Source of the DNA: Lachnospiraceae bacterium
GTDB taxonomy: Bacteria; Bacillota_A; Clostridia; Lachnospirales; Lachnospiraceae
Direction of reading: 5' to 3'
Assembly (NCBI GenBank): GCA_017613595.1
Contig: JAGADM010000149.1
Span: forward strand, 1-13,198
Length of the DNA: 13,198 nt
A model generated the notes under the pieces. It was not told the origin of the DNA, searched no databases, and saw nothing but the letters and a program-made list of their open reading frames with translations. Positions 1 to 7,696 of this stretch are shown in pieces. Each line of letters opens with the position of its first letter. The first letter of the stretch is position 1. The position numbers and the translations under genes are program-made.

Positions 1-2130
1 CTTGACGCCGACGCCGTCCCAGTACTCTCCGTCCAGACGGACCAGACCGTACTCTCGTGCGTTACTGCCTTTGACCTCGCCGTTTTCGGACCAGTAGAGA
101 ACGATGTACGGACAATGCCAGATCAGTCTTGCCGTCGGAAGGCTTACCGAATGGAACGTCATCTTTAATCCGTCGGTAACTTCAATGCCCTTCGTGGCAT
201 CCGAACGGAACGTATCGACCTGAACGTTCGGGATATCACCTGCATTTTCCCGGATATAGCTGATTTCCTCGGCAATACGCGGGATATCGGAACCTGCGGT
301 CTCTTCGTCCGCATGGTTAATCTTCACGCTGTCAATCGTGCAGTGCTCGCCCGTAAGGCCGATATAGGAGAATCGGGTGCAATCCGGGAAAGCAACCAGA
401 ACATCAATCAGATTGTCTCTGTTTTTAATCTTGATGCTCGCGTGATCACGCACTCTGACCGCCTCGATCTCAAAGATCTGCGGATCTGCGGTGCCATCCA
501 TCTTCAGTTTGCTCTTCCGGACGTTCGTCTTTCTCGCTTCGCCGTTCTTAACCTCTCCGTCCGCACGAATCACGGCATATTCCGCATAGAACAGCTCTCT
601 CGCCGATTTCTCGTCCCCGTGGTAATGCGAATCGAGCGAATCGAACAGAATGATGCTCGGATAACTGCTGCCGGACTGACCTTTGTCCGGTTCATAGCGG
701 AACTGCACTTTCACGGCATGCGTGGAAAGAAGGATTCCGTCCGAAACTTCGCTTCCGAACATATCGCAGGAAAGCGTTCCGTCGTCAATGACCTGCGTAA
801 CCGCCTTCCGCTCTTTCATCGTATAATTGTTGTCAATATCGATCAGATACTGCATTACCCTTGCAAAAACCGGATCGAATTGCGTGCCCGCGTTTTTCAC
901 AATCTCCTCGCGTGCAATCTGCTGCGGGATTGCGGCACGATAACTCCGGTTGGACGTCATCGTGTCATAAGCGTCCGCAACCGAAATAATTCTGGCAACT
1001 TCGGGAATTTCCTCGCCCTTCAGCCCATCGGGGTATCCTTTGCCGTCATATCGTTCGTGATGATAATGCGCGCCGATTCCGAGATAAGGATAATCGCGGA
1101 TGCCGGAAAGAATCTGGCTTCCGATGACCGGATGCTGCTTCATGGCCTCGTATTCCTCATCCGACAGCCGCCCTTTTTTCGTAATGATATTGTCCGCAAT
1201 ACCGATCTTGCCTACATCGTGCAGCAGCGCGGTATAGAATACCTTCTTGCATTCCTCTTCGCTCTTCCCGATATGTCTCGCGATCTTCACCGAGTATTCG
1301 GCAACACGAAGCGAATGGCCTCGCGTATACTCATCCTTTGCATCGATAGAATTAGCCAAAGCTGTTGCCGTCTGTTCGAACATCCGCTCTGACAGTTTCC
1401 GCTGCTCTTCCAGATATTCGATTTTGATTGCATTGGCGCGATTGACCTTCTCATTGATATCGAGGTAGGCAAATATGTAAATCAGGATTGATGTGATCAC
1501 GAGCGCGTTATTGAGAAGCGATAATCCGCTGGCGAAGAATATCTGCACCACCGCGGCCGCGAACGGTCCGAACAGGAACAGCAGAATCGAGAAAAAGATA
1601 ATCCTGCTGAAATGCTTCCGGTATTGAATGACAACCCATGCCATCAGGATAACCGAGATCACCGGGATTACGAAACTGAGGGCGAACAGCGATCCTCTGT
1701 GATAATAATTTGATTTGTCGAAATAGTAGAAAATGTCGGTGAAATGCGCCGCGATTACGGTCACCACACCGATGACGGAAATCCCCATCGCGGCCCACAG
1801 ACGCTTCGGAATCGTAATCTGACGGTCCTCTTCCAGCAGATTCATGATATAGTGGGCAAATACGAACGCGCAGAAAGGCATCAATGCGAAAATCATCGCA
1901 TTGCTCAGCCGCACCATTATATAGCCCTTATCGCTGACGTCTCCATCGTAGATGTACGTAAGACGGTCAAATCCGAGAAGAAACATGCCTGTCAGTTCGA
2001 TCGCGAGAATGATCAGCCGCCGTTTCTTCGGAAGCGCCCTTGACAGGAGAACCAACACAGCAAATGCGAAACAGATACCGATCAGCGCGAGCATTATATC
2101 CAACTGATATAATTTCAGATACTCAATCAT
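1..2130 (-). CDS. 7TM HD-GYP domain protein, putative c-di-GMP phosphodiesterase (3' end outside window)
   Basis: The frame is open for 710 codons from the ATG at 2128-2130 to the left edge, so the C-terminus is missing. Residues 1-225 contain about seven hydrophobic segments (near 11-30, 39-55, 77-97, 111-130, 148-168, 177-200, 207-223), i.e. a membrane sensor. A short linker (about 228-250) leads to an HD-GYP domain (about 255-435) with the metal-binding pair H304-D305 in HDVGKIG and the signature HHERYDGKGYPDG, with GYP at 365-367. The HD-GYP family hydrolyses c-di-GMP to pGpG or GMP in the cytoplasm. Residues after about 440 form at least 270 residues of a region I do not recognise, with predicted beta character and a TGEHCTI segment. 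GGGAGG at 2137-2142 is spaced 6 nt from the ATG. The start lies 15 bp after the stop of the GGDEF gene, so the two are surely co-transcribed. The domain call is firm; enzymatic activity and input signal are inferred. Confidence 0.9.
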   Translation of the reverse strand, partial: MIEYLKLYQLDIMLALIGICFAFAVLVLLSRALPKKRRLIILAIELTGMFLLGFDRLTYIYDGDVSDKGYIMVRLSNAMIFALMPFCAFVFAHYIMNLLEEDRQITIPKRLWAAMGISVIGVVTVIAAHFTDIFYYFDKSNYYHRGSLFALSFVIPVISVILMAWVVIQYRKHFSRIIFFSILLFLFGPFAAAVVQIFFASGLSLLNNALVITSILIYIFAYLDINEKVNRANAIKIEYLEEQRKLSERMFEQTATALANSIDAKDEYTRGHSLRVAEYSVKIARHIGKSEEECKKVFYTALLHDVGKIGIADNIITKKGRLSDEEYEAMKQHPVIGSQILSGIRDYPYLGIGAHYHHERYDGKGYPDGLKGEEIPEVARIISVADAYDTMTSNRSYRAAIPQQIAREEIVKNAGTQFDPVFARVMQYLIDIDNNYTMKERKAVTQVIDDGTLSCDMFGSEVSDGILLSTHAVKVQFRYEPDKGQSGSSYPSIILFDSLDSHYHGDEKSARELFYAEYAVIRADGEVKNGEARKTNVRKSKLKMDGTADPQIFEIEAVRVRDHASIKIKNRDNLIDVLVAFPDCTRFSYIGLTGEHCTIDSVKINHADEETAGSDIPRIAEEISYIRENAGDIPNVQVDTFRSDATKGIEVTDGLKMTFHSVSLPTARLIWHCPYIVLYWSENGEVKGSNAREYGLVRLDGEYWDGVGVK

Positions 2131-2145
2131 AACCGGCCTCCCGCT

Positions 2146-3552
2146 TTACCGCTTCAGCTCAGGATGTTTCTGATAATACCGCTCTTTATCCTCGTACATG
2201 CGCTCATCCGATACATGCAGTGCCTTGAAGATGTCTTTCGAATCCTCAACAAAGCACCAGCCGACCGCAAAGCTCGCGGCATCGAAGCCGAGGCTGCTCG
2301 CTCTCACCTTTTCCGCCTTCGCCTTGAGCGACTCTTCGGTCGTGTCAGGCACGATGACCATGAACTCGTCACCACCCGCACGGAATATATTGCTCGTCGT
2401 AAAGACGCTCTTTAACACCTCGGCCGCGTTCTGTAAAAGCACGTCGCCCGAAATGTGGCCGTTATCGTCATTAACCCTCTTCAGACCGTTCAGATCGGCA
2501 AATACGATGCCGAGATTCTTGATGTGAATCTCGCCGTGGCTGATCCGGTCGATGCGGTTGTTCATTTCATTACGGTTCTGAACACCCGTCAGCATATCGA
2601 CGGAACTCATTACCTTCAGTCTCTTAACAAGAAGGTCATTGGCCACTTCCGAAGTAACGAAATAGGTCGTCAGCTCCATAACTTCCTTGATATGATCGGT
2701 CTTATCGATATCAAAATTGGTTGCCCAGATGTATCCGAGCACCTCATCGCCGGACTTCAGCGGGAACAGTACGATACTCGTTACGCCGTGGCTGTAAAGC
2801 GACTGATACCATTCGGGCTGTCTCTCCCGGATATATTCCATGTCGCTCTCATTCCTGACAATCAGACAGCTGCTTCCGCCGATCGTTTCCTCCCAGCGCT
2901 CCGCAATCTTATAAAAGTCCGGTTCCTCATTCAGAATGGTACGCATGGTCTGATTCTGACGCGGATTCTTCCGATGTTCCGCAAGAACCCTGCAGGTCCT
3001 CTCCTGCTTATTCATCAGAAGGATTGTACATGCCCATGCGTCGCAGATTTCACGGATATCCTTAATGACTTCCTTGATGGACTCATCCAGGTCCTTTGCC
3101 CCATGCAGCTTAATGCACGTATTAAGAACCGCGTGAGCCGTATCCTGGGAAATGTTCGACATCTCCTTCGTATCCGGCTTATGCGTTACTTCCTGCGTGT
3201 AGGTGCAGTAATACATGTTGCCTTCGCTCTTTAACGGAAGCAGGAACAGATTGAACCAGAAATCATACCGGTCCGGATGCACATACGTATGTACAGGATC
3301 TTTCTCAACAGCAGCCCTGTAGCATACTCTTTCAAAATTCAGATCCTTCGGAAAATAGTTCTGATAGAGGCTTCCCGGCACAAACTTATTGCTCATAAGC
3401 TGCGGACCGTCCCATACCGTTTCAATAGAATCCACATATGCCTTATTGCCTGCCACCAGACGGATATCCCCATACTGCCCGTTCGGAAGCATTTCCACGG
3501 AAATAACGCATGTCATTCCATCAAACTGATCGACAAATGCCTGAAAATCCAT
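2146..3552 (-). CDS. PAS-GAF-GGDEF diguanylate cyclase
   Basis: The 468-residue protein has no membrane segment. Residues 1-130 look PAS-like, about 150-290 GAF-like, and about 315-460 form a GGDEF domain with the entry motif DMLTGVQNRN (from 319), the metal-binding aspartate in FADLNGLKRVND, and an intact GGDEF at 393-397. This predicts synthesis of c-di-GMP from two GTP in the cytoplasm. The residues at the usual inhibitory I-site, just before GGDEF, read FTTS rather than RxxD, so allosteric product inhibition is probably absent. The frame stays open upstream to a TTG at 3645, but that TTG is the first part of the -35 box of a good promoter, so the ATG at 3550-3552 is preferred. Its Shine-Dalgarno is mediocre (AAGGA about 13 nt upstream). 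The next gene, an HD-GYP protein, starts 15 bp downstream, giving a synthesis/degradation pair on one transcript. Confidence 0.93.
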   Translation of the reverse strand: MDFQAFVDQFDGMTCVISVEMLPNGQYGDIRLVAGNKAYVDSIETVWDGPQLMSNKFVPGSLYQNYFPKDLNFERVCYRAAVEKDPVHTYVHPDRYDFWFNLFLLPLKSEGNMYYCTYTQEVTHKPDTKEMSNISQDTAHAVLNTCIKLHGAKDLDESIKEVIKDIREICDAWACTILLMNKQERTCRVLAEHRKNPRQNQTMRTILNEEPDFYKIAERWEETIGGSSCLIVRNESDMEYIRERQPEWYQSLYSHGVTSIVLFPLKSGDEVLGYIWATNFDIDKTDHIKEVMELTTYFVTSEVANDLLVKRLKVMSSVDMLTGVQNRNEMNNRIDRISHGEIHIKNLGIVFADLNGLKRVNDDNGHISGDVLLQNAAEVLKSVFTTSNIFRAGGDEFMVIVPDTTEESLKAKAEKVRASSLGFDAASFAVGWCFVEDSKDIFKALHVSDERMYEDKERYYQKHPELKR

Positions 3553-3616
3553 ACAGCCGACACCATCCTTATCTAAAAAATCAAGCACAGGAATCTGTGT
3601 GAATGATATTACTTTC

Positions 3617-3645
3617 AGTATACGCCTATCTTTTTTGAAATGCAA
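3617..3645 (-). promoter_or_regulatory. Sigma-A promoter of the GGDEF/HD-GYP operon
   Basis: Read on the minus strand: -35 TTGCAT (3640-3645), exactly 17 bp, then -10 TATACT (3617-3622). Transcription would start near 3610, leaving a leader of about 58 nt before the ATG at 3552. The promoter begins only about 33 bp after the stop of YD1, so the c-di-GMP pair can be expressed separately from the genes upstream. No c-di-GMP riboswitch would fit in this short leader. Confidence 0.7.
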
Positions 3646-3678
3646 CGGATGGTGGCTGCCGCGGAATAAGTTTTAAAA

Positions 3679-4734
3679 TCAATAGACGAGTAATTGATCG
3701 CTCGTCAGCTCCCATGACGCCGGATTGACCGTCCTGTCACGGTTGAGGACGTATTTTCTTTCATAGGGAAGACCGAGATTCTTTCGTTCTTCATTGGTCA
3801 GATACTGCTCCGTCACATAAAAAGTCTCATATTGTTTTTCCGCCGAAAAGGTGCAGATGCCGTTATTCATTTCCTCGCGTTCCGTGAGCATACAATGATC
3901 CTCATCGTAGGTATAGGTGACCGTTTCATAGAGGGAACCGTCATCACGGTATTGTTCCTCGCGGATAAGGTCTCCGTTCGCGTCATAAAAGTAATCAATG
4001 TTTTTAATGGCATCTTTGCCGCTGAACGTACTCTCCGCCGAGGTCATTCTGCCGTTCCTGTCATATCGGAAGATGCACCGTCGGATTTCCCCGTTATCAT
4101 CAAGATTCCGGTCTATCCGCAGAATGATGTTGCCTTTCTGGTCATATTCAAATGTGCTGTAGCGGTTCAGGCTCTCGTAGCGGACACTTATGATCCGGTC
4201 CCCATCATCAAACTCATAATCCTCGCTGCCCTCGGATCCTCTCGTAATCTCCGTCATATGGAGATAATAATCCGGTCTGACGTCAACGCCTCCCGCGTAA
4301 TCCGTCTCCAGCTCTCCGAAGGCCGGCTTGACCTGCCGCGGTGCCTTATCCTCGCCGTACACATCTTTGCCGGTCACAAGGATAAGCTCCACATTTCCCT
4401 CCGCATCATACTGATACGTATGAATCGTGGTACTGCCCTTACCCGACGACCCCAAAGGATACATACGGAGAAATGAACCCACGGTTTGCGTCTTCACTAC
4501 GCGGCCGTCCGAATCGTACTCGTAAGTAAGGCTCCCGCTGGATGATTTCGCGTAAACCATCCGCTTCACCATGTAACGCTTCTCTCCGTCCTCTTCCTCC
4601 TGCTGCTCCTGATCCTGCGCTTTTTCATGTGAGTCATCCAATCTGCCGAGAATATGCATCACAAGAAGCACCTCTGCCGCAACCGCGATGAGACAGACGG
4701 CGATGATTATCAAACGAAATGTTCTTTTACTCAT
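3679..4734 (-). CDS. Membrane-anchored YD-repeat protein YD1
   Basis: The 351-residue protein has a basic N-terminus and one hydrophobic helix (about 7-29), then an acidic Gln/Glu linker (about 36-52) and a repeat region rich in Y-D-x-x-G units such as YEYDSDGR, YQYDAEGN, FEYDQKGN, FRYDRNGR and FYDANGDL. These resemble the YD repeats of RHS/wall-associated proteins, which build beta structures outside the cell. There is no toxin tip and no RHS core cleavage motif. It ends with a module shared with YD2: LTNEERKNLGLPY followed by a tryptophan about 20 residues later. The ATG at 4732-4734 is chosen because GAGGGG (4741-4746) sits 6 nt upstream; a longer frame from 4770 has no better signal. It lies between a cysteine desulfurase and the c-di-GMP genes. 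The function is unknown; extracellular anchoring is inferred from the single N-terminal helix. Confidence 0.8.
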   Translation of the reverse strand: MSKRTFRLIIIAVCLIAVAAEVLLVMHILGRLDDSHEKAQDQEQQEEEDGEKRYMVKRMVYAKSSSGSLTYEYDSDGRVVKTQTVGSFLRMYPLGSSGKGSTTIHTYQYDAEGNVELILVTGKDVYGEDKAPRQVKPAFGELETDYAGGVDVRPDYYLHMTEITRGSEGSEDYEFDDGDRIISVRYESLNRYSTFEYDQKGNIILRIDRNLDDNGEIRRCIFRYDRNGRMTSAESTFSGKDAIKNIDYFYDANGDLIREEQYRDDGSLYETVTYTYDEDHCMLTEREEMNNGICTFSAEKQYETFYVTEQYLTNEERKNLGLPYERKYVLNRDRTVNPASWELTSDQLLVY

Positions 4735-4740
4735 AGTATC

Positions 4741-4746
4741 CCCCTC
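4741..4746 (-). promoter_or_regulatory. Ribosome binding site deciding the YD1 start
   Basis: GAGGGG on the minus strand with 6 nt to the ATG at 4734. This supports the protein starting MSKRTFRLIII, directly at the membrane helix, over a start 12 codons upstream. Confidence 0.7.
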
Positions 4747-4831
4747 ATAACATAATCTTTGAAGATACAATGTTTGAAAACGCCTGGGCAGTCACATTTT
4801 CCGCTGCGGAGATACGCCTTCCTTACAGCAG

Positions 4832-4866
4832 AGGAGCCGGCGCAGTCTGTACTGCCACCGGCTCCT
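4832..4866 (-). terminator. Strong hairpin after the cysteine desulfurase gene
   Basis: The perfect 9-bp arms AGGAGCCGG (4832-4840) and CCGGCTCCT (4858-4866) enclose a second perfect stem GCAGT/ACTGC (4842-4846 and 4851-4855) with a CTGT loop. The structure starts 2 bp after the desulfurase stop codon. No U-run follows on the minus strand, so it may act as an RNA-stabilising 3' structure or a factor-assisted terminator rather than a classical intrinsic one. On the plus strand only a loose T-rich stretch follows. Confidence 0.45.
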
Positions 4867-4868
4867 GA

Positions 4869-6071
4869 TTAAATCTTTGCTTTTCGTAACTTCATAACGG
4901 TTTCTTTCAGCACATCGGCCACGTAATCCGCTTCTTCAAGCGTATTGTCCGCGGAAAATGTAAATCTTACCGTCCCGGACAGGTACGGTTCCTCCCGTCC
5001 GATTGCCTGCAGCACCTCCGATGGTTTATTTTCCGCAGAGGAGCAGGCCGAACCGCCCGATGCGGCAATGCCGGCGAGATCCAAAAAGACAAGCACCGAT
5101 GTGGCTTCCACGCCGCCGATGCTGACACTTAACGTACCGGGCAGACGCGGTGCCGCCTCTCCGTTAATGATAACATCCGGAATTTCGGCGCGGATGCGTG
5201 CTTCCATATGGTCGCGGAGGGATCGGATGTACATTACGGCAGATGTCGGGCTACCGGGCTGCCGGCTGTGCTCTCCTGCCGGGATTCCGCCGCCTGCATC
5301 ACTGTCCGTCCCGCATACCGTCAGCTCGAGTGCTTTCGCCATCGCGGCGATCGACGGCACATTTTCCGTACCGGCACGAAGCCGTTTCTCCTGCGGTCCG
5401 CCATGAAGGAGCGGCTCGAGTTTCGTTCCGTTCTTCACATAGAGGAAGCCGACACCCTTCGGAGCACCGAATTTGTGGCCGCTCGCGGAAAGCATCGTGA
5501 CAGGCATCTCTCTGAGATTGATCGGCAGCTGCCCGACCGCCTGTACCGCGTCCGTATGAAAGGCTATGCCGCGTTCCGCCGCTGCCTCCCCGATTTCATG
5601 TATGGGCTGTATCACGCCGATTTCGTTGTTGGCATACTGGATGCTGATCAGCGCGGTATCCGGACGGATCGCGCGCTTCACATCGTCCGCGGAAAGGATG
5701 CCGTTCGCGTCCGGCTTCAGCACCGTCAGTTCATATCCGAACCGCTTCATGAACTCGCAGGTCCGAAGCACGGCCGGATGCTCTGCTGCCGATGTAATGA
5801 TATGCCTTCCCTTCGAAGGATTTGCGAGAAGAAAGCCGACAATCGCCTGGTTGTCCGACTCGGTTCCGCCCGAAGTGAACAGGATTTCATTGATCTCGCA
5901 GCCCATAACCGCCGCGATCCGTTCCCTTGCGCTTCGCAGCGCCTTCTTCGCGGCAAGTCCCGGCCCGTGCAAACTCGACGGATTGCCGAACTGCTCCCGA
6001 AGAAACGGAAGCATCTCCTGTATGGCTTCCTCCCTTACGCGGGAAGTGGCCGCATGATCAAGGTAAATCAT
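4869..6071 (-). CDS. Cysteine desulfurase, NifS/IscS family
   Basis: The 400-residue protein is a PLP-dependent enzyme that takes sulfur from L-cysteine, leaving alanine and a protein-bound persulfide for Fe-S cluster or thio-cofactor synthesis. Visible motifs are the N-terminal YLDHAATS, TSGGTESDN (66-74), H98 in AAEHPA, D174 in FHTDAVQ, the PLP lysine K200 in SASGHKFGAPKG, RAGTENVPS (232-240), and the catalytic C343 in SGGSACSS. One oddity is a Gly/Ser/Pro-rich insertion at about 253-279, between the helix after RAGTEN and the following helix, where relatives are shorter. The ATG at 6069-6071 has GGAGG about 13 nt upstream, a loose spacing. It follows the solute-binding protein by 75 bp with no clear promoter between, so read-through is likely. 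No IscU, ThiI or MnmA neighbour is present here, so the sulfur acceptor is unknown. Confidence 0.95.
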   Translation of the reverse strand: MIYLDHAATSRVREEAIQEMLPFLREQFGNPSSLHGPGLAAKKALRSARERIAAVMGCEINEILFTSGGTESDNQAIVGFLLANPSKGRHIITSAAEHPAVLRTCEFMKRFGYELTVLKPDANGILSADDVKRAIRPDTALISIQYANNEIGVIQPIHEIGEAAAERGIAFHTDAVQAVGQLPINLREMPVTMLSASGHKFGAPKGVGFLYVKNGTKLEPLLHGGPQEKRLRAGTENVPSIAAMAKALELTVCGTDSDAGGGIPAGEHSRQPGSPTSAVMYIRSLRDHMEARIRAEIPDVIINGEAAPRLPGTLSVSIGGVEATSVLVFLDLAGIAASGGSACSSAENKPSEVLQAIGREEPYLSGTVRFTFSADNTLEEADYVADVLKETVMKLRKAKI

Positions 6072-6124
6072 TTCGTGCTTCTTACCTCCGATTATCGACG
6101 ATATCGGAACTTCCTTTCCGCTTT

Positions 6125-6142
6125 GTTTCCGTCATGGGAAAC
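6125..6142. other. Hairpin between the solute-binding protein and cysteine desulfurase genes
   Basis: A perfect 6-bp stem, GTTTCC (6125-6130) and GGAAAC (6137-6142), with a 6-nt loop lies 4 bp after the solute-binding protein stop codon. There is no U-tract on the minus strand, so it is more likely a processing or attenuation element than a full terminator. It could set different levels of the two gene products. Confidence 0.35.
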
Positions 6143-6146
6143 ACAG

Positions 6147-7559
6147 CTATCGATTCTTTTCAATCTGCTCGATGATTGTCCGGATAAACTCTTTGCCATC
6201 AGCTACTCTTCCTTCTATCAGGCGAAGAAGCATGTCGTAATATACATACGTATCGTCTGACTTCATAACCACATCACCGAAACCGACGAGCGCAGTCGCA
6301 TTTGCCGCCCGCTCCGCAGCCTTTTTCATTAACGGGTTAATGTAGTCATCACTGTAATCGATACTCCACGCCGGAATTCCGCAGCCGTCCAGATAACAAT
6401 ACTTGCTCAATAATTGTGCGATTTCAAATGCGTATTCGGCAACCTCATCCGGATTCTTTGCGGAAGCGGATACACAGAGATGCTCCGAGGGTCCGCCGTA
6501 GAGTTGTCCGAACATTGCCTGGCTGCTCATTACGGGGAATTCGGCGACATCAAAGCTTTCTCCGGGCAGCTCCCCGTATCGACAGATATCTGCGCTGTTC
6601 CAGGATCCGTTAATGTAAAAGGCATATTTGCCCGTCATGAACCCTACCTTGACTTCGTCGTTATATTCATCCGAATCCGCCATTCCGATATATCCCCGGT
6701 CTATCATGTCGACGAAAGCATCCACCGCAGCGGCCACGCCTGGATTGTCCCATGTTGCTCTCCCGCGATAAATATCATCGAGAGCCTTCGCGCCGATGGT
6801 CTTCTCCATCATCGTATCAAGAACCTCTGATACGCACCACACTTCTTTGAGAGCACAACCGATCGGAGTCTTACCCGCTTCCTTTATCTTCTTACAGCAA
6901 ACAAGGAATTCCTCGTAGGTTTCGGGAACTATCGAATAGCCGACAGACTGCAGAATACGCATATTGACGTACATCACAACACTATGAGTCAGATAAGGCA
7001 CCCCGTATAAGTGTCCGTCAACAGTCCCATTGGCGAGCATCTGTACGGGAAGCATACTACGGTGATTTTCATATTTACTGTCAAGACAGTACAGTTTGCC
7101 CGATTTTTCGAGCTCTTCCATCATGTAACCACCCCAGTCTAAGAACATGTCCGGAAGCCCGTCAGCCGCGGCCGCCGTTCGAAGTAGCATTTTGTAATCT
7201 TCGTTCTGGTATGCATTCCACTGAACGGTAATATCGGGATGGTTCTTCTCAAACTCCTCAATGGCAGCTTCGTAAGCATGGCGCGTGGAGTCGATTTCGA
7301 CCGCAATACACCACATTGTAAGAACCTTTTCGTCCTTATCCCCATCGGGATTGTCTTTATCCGGAACAACCACGCCGGTTATTGTCGGTGTGGGTGTAGC
7401 ACTTAAATTCTGATTCTTTTTCGCAATGTCGGCAGTTCTGCTCTTACCTTTCGTTACGGGATCCTTCCCGTCGTCCCCGCAGGCCGTGAAAAGCCCCATT
7501 ACGAGAACCATTATAATTCCAAGCGCGATCAAACGTGACAGGATACTCTTATGTTTCAT
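6147..7559 (-). CDS. Extracellular solute-binding lipoprotein (ABC sugar-type, family 1)
   Basis: The 470-residue protein has a basic N-terminus, a hydrophobic segment (about 8-25) and a lipobox-like FTAC with C27, so it is expected to be a lipoprotein on the outer face of the membrane. A Thr/Pro/Asp-rich linker (about 50-77) precedes the binding domain. That domain shows family-1 hallmarks: AYEAAIEEFEKNHPDITVQW near its start, YGVPYLTHSVVMYVN, PETYEEFLVCCKKI, and a GKYAFYINGSWNSADI segment. Such proteins capture oligosaccharides for ABC importers. No permease or ATPase gene adjoins it, so it either serves permeases encoded elsewhere or acts as a sensor. The ATG at 7557-7559 is fixed by AAGGAGG 5 nt upstream; a frame from 7592 is longer but adds only 11 unlikely residues. 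It has its own promoter. The ligand cannot be told from sequence. Confidence 0.9.
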   Translation of the reverse strand: MKHKSILSRLIALGIIMVLVMGLFTACGDDGKDPVTKGKSRTADIAKKNQNLSATPTPTITGVVVPDKDNPDGDKDEKVLTMWCIAVEIDSTRHAYEAAIEEFEKNHPDITVQWNAYQNEDYKMLLRTAAAADGLPDMFLDWGGYMMEELEKSGKLYCLDSKYENHRSMLPVQMLANGTVDGHLYGVPYLTHSVVMYVNMRILQSVGYSIVPETYEEFLVCCKKIKEAGKTPIGCALKEVWCVSEVLDTMMEKTIGAKALDDIYRGRATWDNPGVAAAVDAFVDMIDRGYIGMADSDEYNDEVKVGFMTGKYAFYINGSWNSADICRYGELPGESFDVAEFPVMSSQAMFGQLYGGPSEHLCVSASAKNPDEVAEYAFEIAQLLSKYCYLDGCGIPAWSIDYSDDYINPLMKKAAERAANATALVGFGDVVMKSDDTYVYYDMLLRLIEGRVADGKEFIRTIIEQIEKNR

Positions 7560-7564
7560 TTCCC

Positions 7565-7571
7565 CCTCCTT
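7565..7571 (-). promoter_or_regulatory. Ribosome binding site of the solute-binding protein
   Basis: AAGGAGG on the minus strand, 5 nt before the ATG at 7559. It is the best Shine-Dalgarno in the window and settles the start. A GC-rich inverted sequence, CCGGTGCTGCGCCGG, lies directly upstream in the leader (about 7573-7587). Confidence 0.85.
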
Positions 7572-7640
7572 CCCGGCGCAGCACCGGAACAAAAAATGTT
7601 TTCGGCCGTGTTTCTATGGTACCGCCCAAAATGTAAATGT

Positions 7641-7669
7641 ATTTTACCACGCTTTGCTCCGGTTTTCAA
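7641..7669 (-). promoter_or_regulatory. Sigma-A promoter of the solute-binding protein gene
   Basis: On the minus strand: -35 TTGAAA (7664-7669), 17-bp spacer, -10 TAAAAT (7641-7646). The predicted start near 7634 gives a leader of about 75 nt. It lies 27 bp beyond the serpin stop codon, so the binding-protein gene opens a new transcription unit. Confidence 0.75.
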
Positions 7670-7696
7670 CACAAATCTGCTTGGGATTTGCCTTCG

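Noticed and set aside
313..1392. Plus-strand 359-codon open frame
   Set aside because: It lies in the antisense frame exactly opposite the HD-GYP gene, whose catalytic motifs and ribosome binding site are clear.
3679..4734. YD1 as an RHS/polymorphic toxin
   Set aside because: It is only 351 residues, has no RHS core cleavage motif, no variable toxin tip and no immunity gene beside it.
5208..6260. Plus-strand 350-codon open frame
   Set aside because: It is a shadow opposite the cysteine desulfurase and runs past its start codon; it has Arg-rich composition and no recognisable domain.
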